Below are positions 11,666 to 22,188 of a stretch of DNA of 64,000 nucleotides, in pieces; the stretch's first letter is position 1, and the number at the start of each line of letters is the position of its first letter. Location of the stretch: contig JARGXX010000098.1 of the NCBI GenBank assembly GCA_030374765.1, positions 1,116,001 to 1,180,000 on the forward strand. Direction: 5' to 3'. Under the pieces are notes generated by a model. That model did not search any database. It was not told where the DNA came from and worked only from the letters and a program-made list of their open reading frames with translations. Both the position numbers and the translations under genes were made by a program. The DNA is from Agarophyton chilense (Eukaryota; Rhodophyta; Florideophyceae; Gracilariales; Gracilariaceae).

Positions 11666-11753
11666 TGTCAAACATTACAGTAGAAATAGCCAGTATTTAG
11701 GGAAAGCAAAGAAGAGCTCGAAGTAAAGGTCCGGGCAGAGTCTTCCTCTCACA
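11666..11753 (+). repeat. 3' LTR of copia copy 1
   Basis: 88 bp, TGTCAAAC...CTCTCACA, followed by target duplication GAAAG (11754-11758). Compared with the 5' LTR it lacks one A in an A-run and has one base change. A degenerate relic of the LTR start (ggggactgtcaaacat) sits about 45 bp upstream at 11616-11631, in the place expected for the polypurine tract. Confidence 0.9.
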
Positions 11754-11759
11754 GAAAGC

Positions 11760-12926
11760 ACCCACAAACCATAAGATTTTTGAAAAACTTCGAGCTATCT
11801 CGCGGTTTCAAACGGGATCCAAATCTACACAGTGCACCATGATGAGATGTCGGAGGTCTGTCCTGTCACCGGCCTCTGTACCTCCGTCTCCTGCGCCTTG
11901 TCTCCGAATCTCAATATCGGCCACCACCGCCGCCATGGCCTCCTCCTTCTCCTTCACCGCGCCCGCCTTCATCGCGGCTACCCCGCTCTGCGTCCCCGCC
12001 GCCGCTGCGCCGTCTCCCTCTCTCTCGCGGCGCCGCCCTCCGCCGCGCATGGTGGCCTACCCATACACGGGCAGCGGCTACGGCGCCGCCGGGATTCCCT
12101 ACGCCAACGACCGCGTGGGCCAGTCCTTCCGCCAAACCGCGACGGACGACATAATGACCACCGTCGCCGCGCTCCCGCCCTTCTCCACGCTAGCTGCGCT
12201 GCTCCGCGAAACGGGCCTGGACTACGACCTTCGCAAAGCCGGCCCATACACGCTGCTGGCCCCGTTCGACGACGCCTTCGCCGCGCTGCTGCAGCCGCAC
12301 ACCTTCGCCACCTTGGCGCCGCTGCTACGCCCGGAAAATCGCGGCGACCTGCGCGCCGTGCTGGCCCACCACGTGCTGTGTGGCCGTGTCTCGTCCGTCG
12401 CGCTCATGCGCGCCGGTCGTCTGTCGTTGCCCACCTTGGGTGGCTCTCACGTCACCCTCATGGCTTACAACAAGAAGCTTTCCGCGGGCCCCGCGCGCAT
12501 CGTCAAGACGGACGTGCCGTGCGCTAATGGCGTCATGCATGTCATCGGATCGCTGTTGCTTCCGGACGGCTTTGTGCCGCCGTCCCTGCCGCGCAAGCCC
12601 GCCTTTGTCAGCTCTACAGTTTTGGACGTGTACGCTAACATGCTCACCCCGCGCCAGGCGCTTGGCATTGACCCGCTGCCGGAGCAGTCCGTCGCCTCCT
12701 CCTCTTCCGCACTCGCATCGTAGGAGGTCGCTGCCAGCCCATAAAAAAGCATCCCCCCTCTCTGTCTAACTATCTCCACAAGCCTGCACTCACCGACCAC
12801 GCTTCAAGGAGCGCGTTATAACCGCAACTGCCACTGTGCGTGCGCCGTCGCAACCTCCCGCCGCGCTTGTCTTAAGAATAAGCGCAACAGCACCATGCAT
12901 CACCCACGCGCGCGGGGCAGCGTAAA
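11760..12926 (+). repeat. Left arm of fasciclin inverted duplication
   Basis: This segment matches the reverse complement of about 16979-18147 almost base for base, including the 5' flank, coding region and about 200 bp of 3' flank. In the coding part I count two differences in 789 bases. The outer border abuts the copia target duplication; the inner border is at gcagcgtaaa, after which the two sides differ completely. Confidence 0.9.
11935..12723 (+). CDS. Fasciclin (FAS1) domain protein, copy 1
   Basis: 262 aa from ATG 11935, chosen because it sits in gccgccATGg; an in-frame ATG at 11839 would add 32 residues. The N-terminus is Ala/Ser/Pro-rich with few acidic residues, like an organelle or secretory leader, followed by a short AYPYTGSGYG stretch. 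The FAS1 domain covers about residues 75-210: IMTTVAALPPFSTLAALLRE, TLLAPFDDAFAAL, the YH-type motif LAHHVLCGRV, and ANGVMHVIGSLLLP. FAS1 proteins mediate adhesion or extracellular/periplasmic interactions and also occur in chloroplasts; the role here is not known. A copia element separates the gene from its distal promoter region. The second copy (17182-17970) differs by one residue in the leader (Phe versus Ser) and a silent change. Confidence 0.8.
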   Translation: MASSFSFTAPAFIAATPLCVPAAAAPSPSLSRRRPPPRMVAYPYTGSGYGAAGIPYANDRVGQSFRQTATDDIMTTVAALPPFSTLAALLRETGLDYDLRKAGPYTLLAPFDDAFAALLQPHTFATLAPLLRPENRGDLRAVLAHHVLCGRVSSVALMRAGRLSLPTLGGSHVTLMAYNKKLSAGPARIVKTDVPCANGVMHVIGSLLLPDGFVPPSLPRKPAFVSSTVLDVYANMLTPRQALGIDPLPEQSVASSSSALAS

Positions 12927-14747
12927 CACTGTCAATTCGGTGACGTCTTCGCCAACCACGCCTGTCGAACAAAGCATCCAGCCCCCATCACCCCGTCATT
13001 GAATCCATCCTACCTATGACCTAATTTCACACCGAGCTGATTACCAAGCTGGCACCCATCTTCTCGCTACCCCACTCGTGCTCATCCGCTCCCCATATCG
13101 CAGCTGACGCCCAACGCCGTGCCGACACCAGCAGTCTCCAACCAAATTGAGATATGCCACTTGCCGACATCCAGTCACGGGAATGGCCAGCTGAGAGCGC
13201 TGTGTTGGGTCTGGTCCGCACTATGCGTGATCTTCAACAGTGGGAGCCGAACCCCATTCACATGATGGTAGACCTAGAGCAACTAATTAATTACGACTTA
13301 TACATTCCATGATCGTCGTCTTCTCTCCGTCTTCAAGTGTCACAATGGGTACATAAGAAGCTGCAAGCAACCTCCTTGGTGTCGGAAAGCGTCCGGTCGC
13401 AGCCCTGATGACGCTAAAGCATCCCCTCACTTTCCAGCGTCCAAGTCTTTCGTCGTTCTCCAGCACAGCCTGTGACTGTTGAGGAAGAGGCTGCCGTTCT
13501 AATGTTCGAACGAAACCAGTCCAAAATGGGCAACATTTGCAGTCTGAAGTCCAACGGCACCCGAGGGCCGTGCCGCGGTCTAAGCCCCTCGCGAGCGCAT
13601 CCAGAAGCACGCGCAGATCCCGGGGTGCTTTCAACAGGAATCTACAAAGATATTCTGAAGAACAAGATGTGGCAGGCAGAACCAATCTCGCTATTCTGCA
13701 TGTCACGGGCTTTGTTATTGCACCCCGTGTGGAATTGGCCAGAAGCAAGGGCTCAGGCCAAGGGGTTCATCGCCCAGACCCAACCCATGTTCAGCGCGAG
13801 AACAGGGCGGGTAACCCCTTAAAACGCAAGCGAAAGGGCCTGGGCCCTGGGTTTGACGATGAAGTGGGACCGCCAGCTCCGAAAAAAGCTCGACGAGGGC
13901 TGGTGGTGGACTTGGGGACTTACGTAACGAGTGGAAAATGGGCCGCCTCAATTGGGCAGGATACCCCCAACACTTGTGCAGGCGAATGATGTATCACAAT
14001 CGCCGAGCCCTGGTCATCAAAAAGATGATGATCAAGGGAGCAACTGTGCATGGAGATTGTAGCCCTGAACATCTTAGAAAGTCTGGGATCTCAGGGAAGA
14101 AGCAGAAGTGGAGTCGCGGTTCACTGTCTAAAAACCAAAAATAATCGGGGTCTCCAGAAAAGGACGCCTCTTAATTGCAACGCAAGAGTTAGCCGCAGTG
14201 TTGGACTTGTGCACGGCATTCCATATGCGAAAACCTTCGAATAGTTCGCAATAGACGAGAGTGATATACCGTGGAGCGCAAGCAATAACCGTAAAGGCAA
14301 CTTATGTTGCCATGACTGCATTCGGGACAGAAAGATTTCTTTTCATACACAAGGGGGATACGCGCATGGTTGTCACGTTTGATTGGAAAGTTTAAGTCTT
14401 CATAACATCTTGCCATGCTTGGACAAGCTGCCCCATTTGCTATCAAAAGAAAAGCTGTAGCTAATGGGCAGCAAGAAGGGGGGTATTTATAAAAAGAAAG
14501 AAGCGAACAGAGTTTATTAGAAGGGGTGGGAACCAGGCTTGTGACTAAGTATCATAAAAACTTGGACACGTTGAACTAACGATTTCCACATAGGCAATGA
14601 CTCAAACCCATGTAACCTGATACTGAACGCCAAACTACGACGAATGACGAACTACAGTTCACAATTTAACCTTATTGCATAGCATGAAGCTTCCCACTAT
14701 CAAGTGACAAGAGAAGATCTAATCTATGCAGAATTCTGACATCAACA
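12927..14747. other. Spacer of the inverted duplication, no gene recognised
   Basis: Several short open frames exist (for example 13472-13989 on +), but none carries a domain I recognise and none has both a good start and protein-like composition. A segment at about 14314-14470 resembles 59069-59250 (shared gggacagaaagatttctt and similar translated fragments on the minus strand), so at least part is a dispersed repeat. Confidence 0.4.
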
Positions 14748-15168
14748 ATGTCCCAATCGAACCCAACTATCTCAATTACAGCTGCAGATGTCATAGCAAA
14801 TCAACAAGCAATACAGAAAAAAAGTCAAGGTGTTCGAGGTGGTATGGGTTCAAACACATTCACAGTTCTCCAGCCTATTTCAGCCCGATACGTTAACCAC
14901 TGTTGCTCGTGCTATTTTGGCAGCTCAGCCATCATCTGCAGCTGCAGAAAGAATGTTTAGTTATCTGGGCCGTCGAGAAGGATCGCAATCCAATTCATTG
15001 CTCTCTAGCACCGTTGAAATGAGCGAACTGCTCCGAGTTTGCATGCACAGTGAGCTACAGTCTAGCAAAGATGTGGTTCTAACTGGACTGTTGCATCCCA
15101 TGGGTCAAAAGATTGAGAATATTGTGGGGTTGTCGAATACATGGATGTCAAATAAAGTGACTGAGTAG
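14748..15168 (+). pseudogene. hAT transposase C-terminal remnant
   Basis: The frame ending at 15168 includes LTTVARAILAAQPSSAAAER followed by MFSYLGRR and, after a spacer, VEMSELLRVCMHSE. This is the hAT-family C-terminal dimerisation signature (small residues, then AERMFS, then a distal hydrophobic segment). The catalytic DDE part is not found upstream, only broken frames. It is a short relic of an hAT element. Confidence 0.6.
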
Positions 15169-15548
15169 CTCTTTAGGCAGTGACTGATGACTTCTATCTT
15201 GGCATTATTCAATCACATGTACGTGCCTGGTAGAAACCATTAGCGACTAGTACGAGAGAATCGGGCACAGAGCCGAAACGAGCATCCACTGCGGCGACAA
15301 CGATGTTGGACAACCCACACGCAACAATAACTCAGGCACTCTGTTCATCAAAATATATCCTTTTCTGCGTACCTTGAAACATCATTGCTTCAAGTTCAAT
15401 CGTTTGTAGAACATGTGGCAAAAGATAAGATTGATTTTTGTAGACATGATCACCAACGAAAAGCAAAAGTGCGGTACTACATTCTGTTCCTGAGCGGGCA
15501 CTGTTTGAATATATAAGATTGCTTAAAGTTGTGTTTGAGTGTTGCAAG

Positions 15549-15594
<46 letters not shown>

Positions 15595-16029
15595 TCAAAA
15601 GTGATCAGGTGAGGATGCGGGGCTAAAGCGAAAATGATTTCATGTCGAGTACGTACTCTACAGCTACATTACACAATCTCCTCACACCACAAAGTTTCGA
15701 CACTAAGATTCAACTCTCCTGCTGAGTACTAGTTTTATTGCCACGTTAAGCATACGGCTTTTGTTCAACAGCAACAAGCCCTATCTCATCTCTCCTAAGT
15801 GCAACTATCGTTGTTTTAGTTCTTCTTGAGTGATGTAAATAAACAATTGGAATCTATGATGAAGAAGAAATACCTAAGAAGCAAAAGACAACACATGTTC
15901 CTGCCGTTTTCGCCAAATATCCGAAGGAGAAGGTTTCGTCGCTATTGGAGAGGAGGAAGACACGAAGTCTAGAGGGTATTCATTTCGTGTAGTGTTTACG
16001 ATGAGATGCACGTCGTTTGAGTCAACTCT
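15169..16029. other. Non-coding spacer with a GA microsatellite
   Basis: Nothing gene-like. A (GA)n tract lies at about 15549-15589. The rest is AT-rich, with no domain in any frame. Confidence 0.5.
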
Positions 16030-16737
16030 CTACTAGTGTCCACAAGTGTCTCTACGACGGGTGCAGCTGTTTGATTTTTTTTTTGGATTGTAGTTCTGTT
16101 TCATGCACAGCTCCAGAACGATTTTTTAGAGTGCAAACGGTTTTTCCACCCAAGAATACCTGTTTTATATTCTAAGATAGAAATTAGCTTGCTTATCAGT
16201 TAAACATATATTCTATACTGTTTTGTTCCTTAAGTTGCATTCTTTCACATGGAAGCAGTTTCGTGAAGCGCATATTCTTTTGAATAGGTTCTACCAAGTC
16301 TTTACTGTTTGGAGCTCAAAACAGGAAAACAATCCCGTCAAGATAACAAAAAATCAGCACCTAAATTTACAGTTTGGCCTCATATGAGGCCAAACTGTAA
16401 ATTTAGGGGCTGATTATTAGTAATTTTGACTGTTTTTTTTCGTGTTTTGACCTCGAAGCAGTAAAGTCTTTATATCACCTTTTTATAAAAATCTCTGCCT
16501 CATGGAATTTCTTTTACGCGTAAGAATAAATCTAAAGGAACCAAGTAATATAGAATTTATATATAAATGACGAGCAGGCTAATTATTATGTTAGCATATT
16601 AAACCTTTTTTGGATGCAAAAACAGTGATTGCACTCTAAAAAATCGGTCTGGAGCTGTGTATGAAACAGAACTATCCTTCAAAAAATAATCAATTTCGAA
16701 CAATTGCCCCGGTCGTATAGACACTAGTGTCTATAGA
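16030..16737. repeat. Fold-back element (about 0.7-kb imperfect palindrome)
   Basis: The two halves are reverse complements about a centre between 16383 and 16384. The core 16354-16413 is a palindrome of 60 bp with one mismatched pair. Outer arms pair well: gttctgtttcatg (16092 on) with catgaaacagaac (to 16673), attagcttgct with its counterpart near 16580, and tacgac near 16052 with gtcgta near 16712. The right end contains the palindrome gacactagtgtc. No coding is present. This is the structure of a fold-back or MITE-like transposon, or of a transcript able to form a long hairpin. Confidence 0.8.
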
Positions 16738-16743
16738 ACTATT

Positions 16744-16815
16744 GGCCTCATATGAGTTCAATTGGCCTCTGGCCTCGTATGAGGTCAATTGGCCTCTGGC
16801 CTCGTATGAGGCCAA
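16744..16815 (+). repeat. 27-bp tandem repeat with GGCCTCRTATGAGGCC core
   Basis: Two full 27-bp units (16744-16770, 16771-16797) and a partial third (16798 to about 16815). Each carries ggcctcRtatgag, the same palindromic core that lies at the centre of the neighbouring fold-back (16376-16391) and recurs near 46474. Confidence 0.8.
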
Positions 16816-16978
16816 ACAGACAACATTGATAGAGTTTGTAAACTTTGTCAATATTCCTTAATTTTCGCGCCTGAGTGTTGTCAATACTCTCTTCTCCGGC
16901 GTCAGCCTCGGGGGAAGTTTTCGAGAGGCGTTTCTTGCAGAGGGTGTGAGCGTGGACTTTCTTAGAGCTGAAGCGCTA

Positions 16979-18147
16979 TTTACGCTGCTCCGCGCGCGTG
17001 AGTGATGCATGGTGCTGTTACGCTTATTCTTAAGACAAGCGCGGCGGGAGGTTGCGACGGCGCACGCACAGTGGCAGTTGCGGTTATAACGCGCTCCTTG
17101 AAGCGTGGTCGGTGAGTGCAGGCTTGTGGAGATAGTTAGACAGAGAGGGGGGATGCTTTTTTATGGGCTGGCAGCGACCTCCTACGATGCGAGTGCGGAA
17201 GAGGAGGAGGCGACGGACTGCTCCGGCAGCGGGTCAATGCCAAGCGCCTGGCGCGGGGTGAGCATGTTAGCGTACACGTCCAAAACTGTAGAGCTGACAA
17301 AGGCGGGCTTGCGCGGCAGGGACGGCGGCACAAAGCCGTCCGGAAGCAACAGCGATCCGATGACATGCATGACGCCATTAGCGCACGGCACGTCCGTCTT
17401 GACGATGCGCGCGGGGCCCGCGGAAAGCTTCTTGTTGTAAGCCATGAGGGTGACGTGAGAGCCACCCAAGGTGGGCAACGACAGACGACCGGCGCGCATG
17501 AGCGCGACGGACGAGACACGGCCACACAGCACGTGGTGGGCCAGCACGGCGCGCAGGTCGCCGCGATTTTCCGGGCGTAGCAGCGGCGCCAAGGTGGCGA
17601 AGGTGTGCGGCTGCAGCAGCGCGGCGAAGGCGTCGTCGAACGGGGCCAGCAGCGTGTATGGGCCGGCTTTGCGAAGGTCGTAGTCCAGGCCCGTTTCGCG
17701 GAGCAGCGCAGCTAGCGTGGAGAAGGGCGGGAGCGCGGCGACGGTGGTCATTATGTCGTCCGTCGCGGTTTGGCGGAAGGACTGGCCCACGCGGTCGTTG
17801 GCGTAGGGAATCCCGGCGGCGCCGTAGCCGCTGCCTGTGTATGGGTAGGCCACCATGCGCGGCGGAGGGCGGCGCCGCGAGAGAGAGGGAGACGGCGCAG
17901 CGGCGGCGGGGACGCAGAGCGGGGTAGCCGCGATGAAGGCGGGCGCGGTGAAGGAGGAGGAGGAGGCCATGGCGGCGGTGGTGGCCGATATTGAGATTCG
18001 GAGACAAGGCGCAGGAGACGGAGGTACAGAGGTCGGTGACAGGACAGACCTCCGACATCTCATCATGGTGCACTGTGTAGATTTGGATCCCGTTTGAAAC
18101 CGCGAGATAGCTCGAAGTTTTTCAAAAAACTTACGGCTGTTTGTGGG
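16979..18147 (-). repeat. Right arm of fasciclin inverted duplication
   Basis: Reverse complement of about 11760-12926, nearly identical. It ends where the old copia LTR begins (about 18144). The arms are separated by a 4.05-kb spacer with no symmetry of its own apart from the fold-back element. Confidence 0.9.
17182..17970 (-). CDS. Fasciclin (FAS1) domain protein, copy 2
   Basis: 262 aa, starting at the ATG whose first base is 17970 in the same good context as copy 1. The domain layout is identical to copy 1 (FAS1 motifs, LAHHVLCGRV, ANGVMHVIGS). I see one residue difference (Ser in place of Phe near residue 5) and one silent change. The gene points towards copy 1, so the two are convergent. 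Its upstream side is occupied by the 3' LTR of copia copy 2, so both copies share an LTR within about 200 bp of the start codon. Whether the LTRs alter expression cannot be told from sequence. Both reading frames are intact. Confidence 0.8.
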   Translation of the reverse strand: MASSSSFTAPAFIAATPLCVPAAAAPSPSLSRRRPPPRMVAYPYTGSGYGAAGIPYANDRVGQSFRQTATDDIMTTVAALPPFSTLAALLRETGLDYDLRKAGPYTLLAPFDDAFAALLQPHTFATLAPLLRPENRGDLRAVLAHHVLCGRVSSVALMRAGRLSLPTLGGSHVTLMAYNKKLSAGPARIVKTDVPCANGVMHVIGSLLLPDGFVPPSLPRKPAFVSSTVLDVYANMLTPRQALGIDPLPEQSVASSSSALAS

Positions 18148-18232
18148 CACGGAAGACTCTGGCTGACCTTTTTACTTCGAGCTCATCTTTGTTTGACTGA
18201 AGTACTGTCTATTTCTACTGTAATGTTTGACT
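18144..18232 (-). repeat. 3' LTR of copia copy 2
   Basis: On the minus strand it begins (A)GTCAAACATTACAGTAG, with the first TG mutated to AG, and ends near CCGTGCCCA, where the fasciclin copy 2 flank takes over. The polypurine-like ccggggac lies about 50 bp upstream, as in copy 1. Confidence 0.75.
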
Positions 18233-18418
18233 TTTGAAAATGTGTCGGATCAAAGCATCTTGCAGTGAGGGTGTTTGCCAGTCCCCGGTTGCTGCGACGC
18301 GTTTTGCTTGCGGTCTGGGGTGTACTTGCAGACGTTCTCTCAATTGCTGGAAGCGGTCTCTGTGAAGTGGTTTCGTGAATATGTCAGCAGTCATTTGATC
18401 CCCAAAAACTCTATGCAA
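18215..18418 (-). pseudogene. copia copy 2 RNase H C-terminus
   Basis: The frame includes MTADIFTKPLHRDRFQQLRE, the C-terminal copia Pol motif matching MPADILTKPLHRDRFRKLRD of copy 1. It marks the end of pol just before the 3' LTR. Confidence 0.75.
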
Positions 18419-19530
18419 GGTGATTGCTTGTTGCGATATGTGATCTTGGAGATAATGATGTCTTAGGTAAATGCATTTCTTCCGTTTTGTGGGTAAGTGG
18501 TCTTCGGCGATGAGGATTGCCGATCGGTTGTAATTGAAGTGAGATAAGGGTTTGGATGTCGTTAATCGTTTCGTTTCAAGCAGTTTAAGCAGCCATTTTA
18601 TATGTTGTGTAGCATTTCGTCGTGAACAGCGCTACTATGTTCTTTTTTTGGATAAAAATGAACTCGGAGTGCTGTTTATTCCATGAAAGTTGCTTATGGT
18701 TGGATTTATGTTGTTCTAACTTCCAAAATCAGCGTCGCTATGTGTGGTGAGCGGATTTTTGTTCTTTTTGTTTTAGAATAATTCTAGTTCGTACGTCGTT
18801 GTGCCTTGAAGATTTTTAAATTCGGTTTTGAGAGAGTTCTAGTGATTGATCTGCGGTTTAGACAAATGCTGATCTAAAAGGTCGGTTTCTGAATTAATGT
18901 CTGGCCTTGTGCTGTCTGTGACATATCGGATGTCGCTCAATATTTGTCGGTATCTGTGGGATTGTTTGGGTGACAATGGGGTTGTATATTTTTGCTGTTC
19001 TAACGTTTTCAGGTTGTTTTAAAGAGCGACGGCTGGATTGCAGTGGCTCATGTGGTTCTGTTAGTGAATTGCTTTCATTGGGTCCGATTCTTTTTTAACG
19101 GATCCATCCATTGCAAAAATTATCGCCCAGTAAAGAAAACGGGTTAGAGTTTCTAACCTTTTGAAATTGTATTTGGTAAGGAGTTAGCGATGAAGGATAT
19201 CTATCAATTTTTGTTCCATTGCTAGAACCAAAAATTCATCTATTGTTGTAATGACTAGTTTTGTGCCTTCTTCTGTGTGTATTACACAGAGATATGGGTC
19301 GTGTTCAGATGCCTGGAACTTGAGATGTGTCAGGAATGTTTTCAGTCCGTGGTTGTAATAATACGCTGCTGGTGGCGATCTGTAGAGGTTCTCTATGAAT
19401 TGGCCATAATTTCCATCGTTTGTATATGAACCGTCGTTTTTGGGATTTGTTTCACATAGATTGACTTTTAGTGTTGCTATTTTTCGTGTAATTATGCCAA
19501 GTTTATGTCAAAGTGGTCAAATTGCATTTG
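18419..19530 (-). pseudogene. copia copy 2 RT/RNase H, heavily broken
   Basis: The minus strand between the RNase H tail and the RT N-terminal part has no long frame. It occupies exactly the place of RT palm, thumb and RNase H in copy 1, and scattered short matches can be read (for example the YYNHGLKTFL-like segment near 19350). It is treated as decayed pol by position. Confidence 0.6.
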
Positions 19531-20049
19531 CTACTTGGCATGCATTTCGACGAGTAACTTTTGCGTTGTACGATCTTCTGTGTATGTAATCGTGTGTTTT
19601 GGGTTATAATGAACTCCTGGTTTCATCATGTCGACACTGAGGTTGCATCGCGCTTTGCGTTGTATGATGTTTCCTTCGGCTGATCTTTTATATCTGTAGA
19701 GCATCATAAGGGATATGATTGCTTCACTAGGTGGCTTGTATTTTTCTTGTAACCATTTGATACTATTGTGCTGGTCGAGGTTGTCTATTTCCGTGTCATG
19801 CGCATTCTGGCACTTCTGTGCGTCGGGATATCGGCGCGTCTGTGTCAGATTGATAAAGGGAGGGGTTGTAATCTGGATCTCATGAGTAATGTGTTGTCGG
19901 TCTTGCGCTCGGGATTTGAATGCGTTGATGTTTGTGGCTGTGGGATCGATGGTGGTGTGATACGGGTGAAAGTCTTGCGTTCGTATTTGTTGATACTGCT
20001 GCGTGCGCAGGTTGAGGGCCATTAAGTGCGTGTGAGATACTGGATACAT
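19531..20049 (-). pseudogene. copia copy 2 integrase end and RT start
   Basis: A 172-codon open frame whose sequence runs parallel to copy 1: YPVSHTHLMALNLRTQQYQ, LDQHNSIKWLQEKYKPP, LMMLYRYKRSAEGNIIQRKA and YTEDRTTQKLLVEMHAK. The same residues in copy 1 lie in the integrase-RT junction and RT fingers. Confidence 0.75.
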
Positions 20050-20535
20050 ATATCTAGCTGGGTCAGCCCGTGGGTCGAGTTTCTTTTTCGTTGCGTAAGC
20101 TAGGATAGTTCCTAATTCTTCGAATGTGAAGAGTCGTTGTGTTGGTGGTCGATGGCCGTATTATAGATGGTATGGGGATGTGTTGATTGCTGCGTGGTGG
20201 AGTAGGTTATATTTGAAAGTTCATATTCCTGGCTGCGTCCTCCCAGTATGTGTAATCTAATTTGGCTGTGTGTAGCGGTGCTCTGACGGATTTCATAATC
20301 GTTCCGTTAAATCGTTCAGCGATTGAGTTCTGTTGTGGTTGATGCGTTGTGCGGAGGAGAAGTTTGACTTAATGTTTGTGATTTATGTCTTGCATAGCCG
20401 TGGATGTGTATTCCTTTGCGTCATCGGTTCCAAAATCCGATAGCGGGTGGTTAATACGTTGATTAATATGATGTAGAGATTTATCAATATGTTTGGGTAT
20501 GTCTTTGCGGTTTTTGACGAATTGGGCCATGTTTG

Positions 20536-21321
20536 TGTTGTTCCACTGAAGACTGTAGAGGTCTCAGTGAAGAGGGTATCCACAGAAATAACTGCGAAGA
20601 GCGGTTGTCGCCTTGCGAGCGACGGTTCTTAGATAAGAAGAGAGTGTGCGAAAAGCAACCAGGTGTGCCTGAACAATGGGGATAATACGTGTATTCAAGA
20701 GGCGAATGTCCAGATACGGCGGTACGTAATGCACACGAGATCGGCTCGGCAACCCTTTTGATAACACAAACAACCAGGTAACAATAGAGGAAACAACAAA
20801 GAAACAACACACACACACACAAAGCTGTAGAAAAAGGGCGGTAAATGCGCAACAGTAGGGGGTATCCTCGGAATAAGAGTTATAGCTCAGAACGGTTGAG
20901 AACTGATACTATAGGTGTCCCTTTGTGGGGAACCACTTTAGGATTTCTAGGACTCACCAAGATAGTGTTTAGGTTCGTTGATGGTTCGTCTTCCGCCGTC
21001 CTCACCTGGGCCTTATGCCCTTTAATGCGCCAAGAGGCAAAGCAAGTACTGTACAGTAAGGCATACACGTTGCGTGCCACTACACAGTTATCTAAATAAC
21101 ACTAAATAAAAAATTTGGTGATGGCCCCTTACGGTGTACACTAAATACAGTACTTCCTAATTATATTTCTCCTGTCCAAACCTTTCCATGATGTAACTCT
21201 TCTCATAACTTCTCGTAGTAGAGAATCGCCCAAGCAATTGCTTATGAATGCCGTATCGTGACTTCGTAGTATTTCGACCGGTCGAACTCAGGTGCCTCCA
21301 CAAGGCTACAATGGTGAATCA
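20536..21321. repeat. Probable solo LTR inserted in copia copy 2 integrase
   Basis: Integrase coding on the minus strand breaks after LIICAK near 21325 and resumes near 20530 (FVKNRKDIPK), so about 790 bp is inserted. On the + strand the block reads TGTTGTTCC...GTGAATCA, with imperfect flanks gtttg and ggttt. Removing it makes the element almost the length of copy 1. It contains a short CA repeat (20806-20820) and CTAAATA-like units similar in style to the solo LTR at 1261-2162, but I could not show that they are the same family. Confidence 0.5.
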
Positions 21322-21813
21322 GGTTTTGGCACATATGATAAGGACCATATGGATATTTCCATGTGTCCATGTGGGCTTAACAGTTCCACATGTGTCTGAA
21401 CTCATGTAGATTCTTACTGGATACATGTGGGTTTTGGGTTTGTGTGAGGCTGGAGACAGTTGGGCGTGATGAAATGCCCTACATGTGAGTTTGATATCTT
21501 TAGTTATTTGTTTTGGCATGGTTGGTAGGAGTCTTCCGTTGGAGGTGAGCGCTATTTCTACGGGGTTGGCATGGTTTAATCTGATGTGCCAGTTGTGGAG
21601 GTGAAATACTGTGCTGGATTGTGCTGGAGGTATAGTGGAATCAGATAGTCTCTGAAGGGTCTGATTGGTGTGAATTTTGGTTGGTGAAATGACGATCGGA
21701 GGTGCGGCACTATTGTTCGGAGTATCTCGTGATTTTATTATGTTTGTGAATCGCTTAGCATGTTGTGGCGCCGGTTTTGGTGTAGAGCGTCGTTTATTAG
21801 CTATTTTTCGCAA
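21319..21813 (-). pseudogene. copia copy 2 protease-integrase linker and integrase N-terminus
   Basis: The frame carries NWHIRLNHANPVEIALTSNG, the altered finger CRAFHHAQLSP (a Cys of the usual CxxC is Phe here) and MSSDTCGTVKP with the first integrase Asp. It runs through the junction that is frame-shifted in copy 1. The inserted block cuts it at the C-terminal side. Confidence 0.75.
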
Positions 21814-22188
21814 TGTGTATGCATTGGTTTGATCTATAAGTACGCCCTTAAATCGGTAATGGGCTTGGTTTCATGGGGCTTGCGCAACTATTCTTGGCGG
21901 GTTACGATGCATATTGATTACATATCCTGTTGATGGTGTAAAGGCTGTGAGGCCATATCTTATAGCGAGGTCATGTACTTATAATAGGTTGTGCCTGACA
22001 TTGGGATTTTCCACTGCTGTTGTTTGTATGATATGGTTACTCTTGAGTGGGCAGATTTTGAGCGTTCCACGGTGTGTGCACGGCGTCTGTTTGTTGGTCG
22101 CAGTGTTGGTTAGAGTCAGTCGGCATACTTTGATCATGGATTTCGTTGGGAATATGATGTGTGTGGGATGTGCTCCGCTGTACCATTG

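Larger units (their letters stand above)
7136..11753 (+). mobile_element. Ty1/copia retrotransposon, copy 1 (complete, broken ORFs)
   Basis: The element runs TG...CA from LTR to LTR, 4618 bp, with a perfect 5-bp target duplication GAAAG at 7131-7135 and 11754-11758. The order is gag, protease, integrase, RT, RNase H, as in Ty1/copia. The LTRs are very short (89 and 88 bp) and differ by one indel and one substitution, so insertion is recent. The coding sequence nevertheless has frame changes near 9045, near 10730-10775 and near 11045, and a TAA near 11301. It stands in the promoter-side flank of the first fasciclin gene, in the same orientation. Confidence 0.9.

Noticed and set aside
12465-12800. 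Open frames antisense to and overlapping both fasciclin genes
   Set aside because: GC-rich shadow frames; the FAS1 frame has the recognisable domain and start context.
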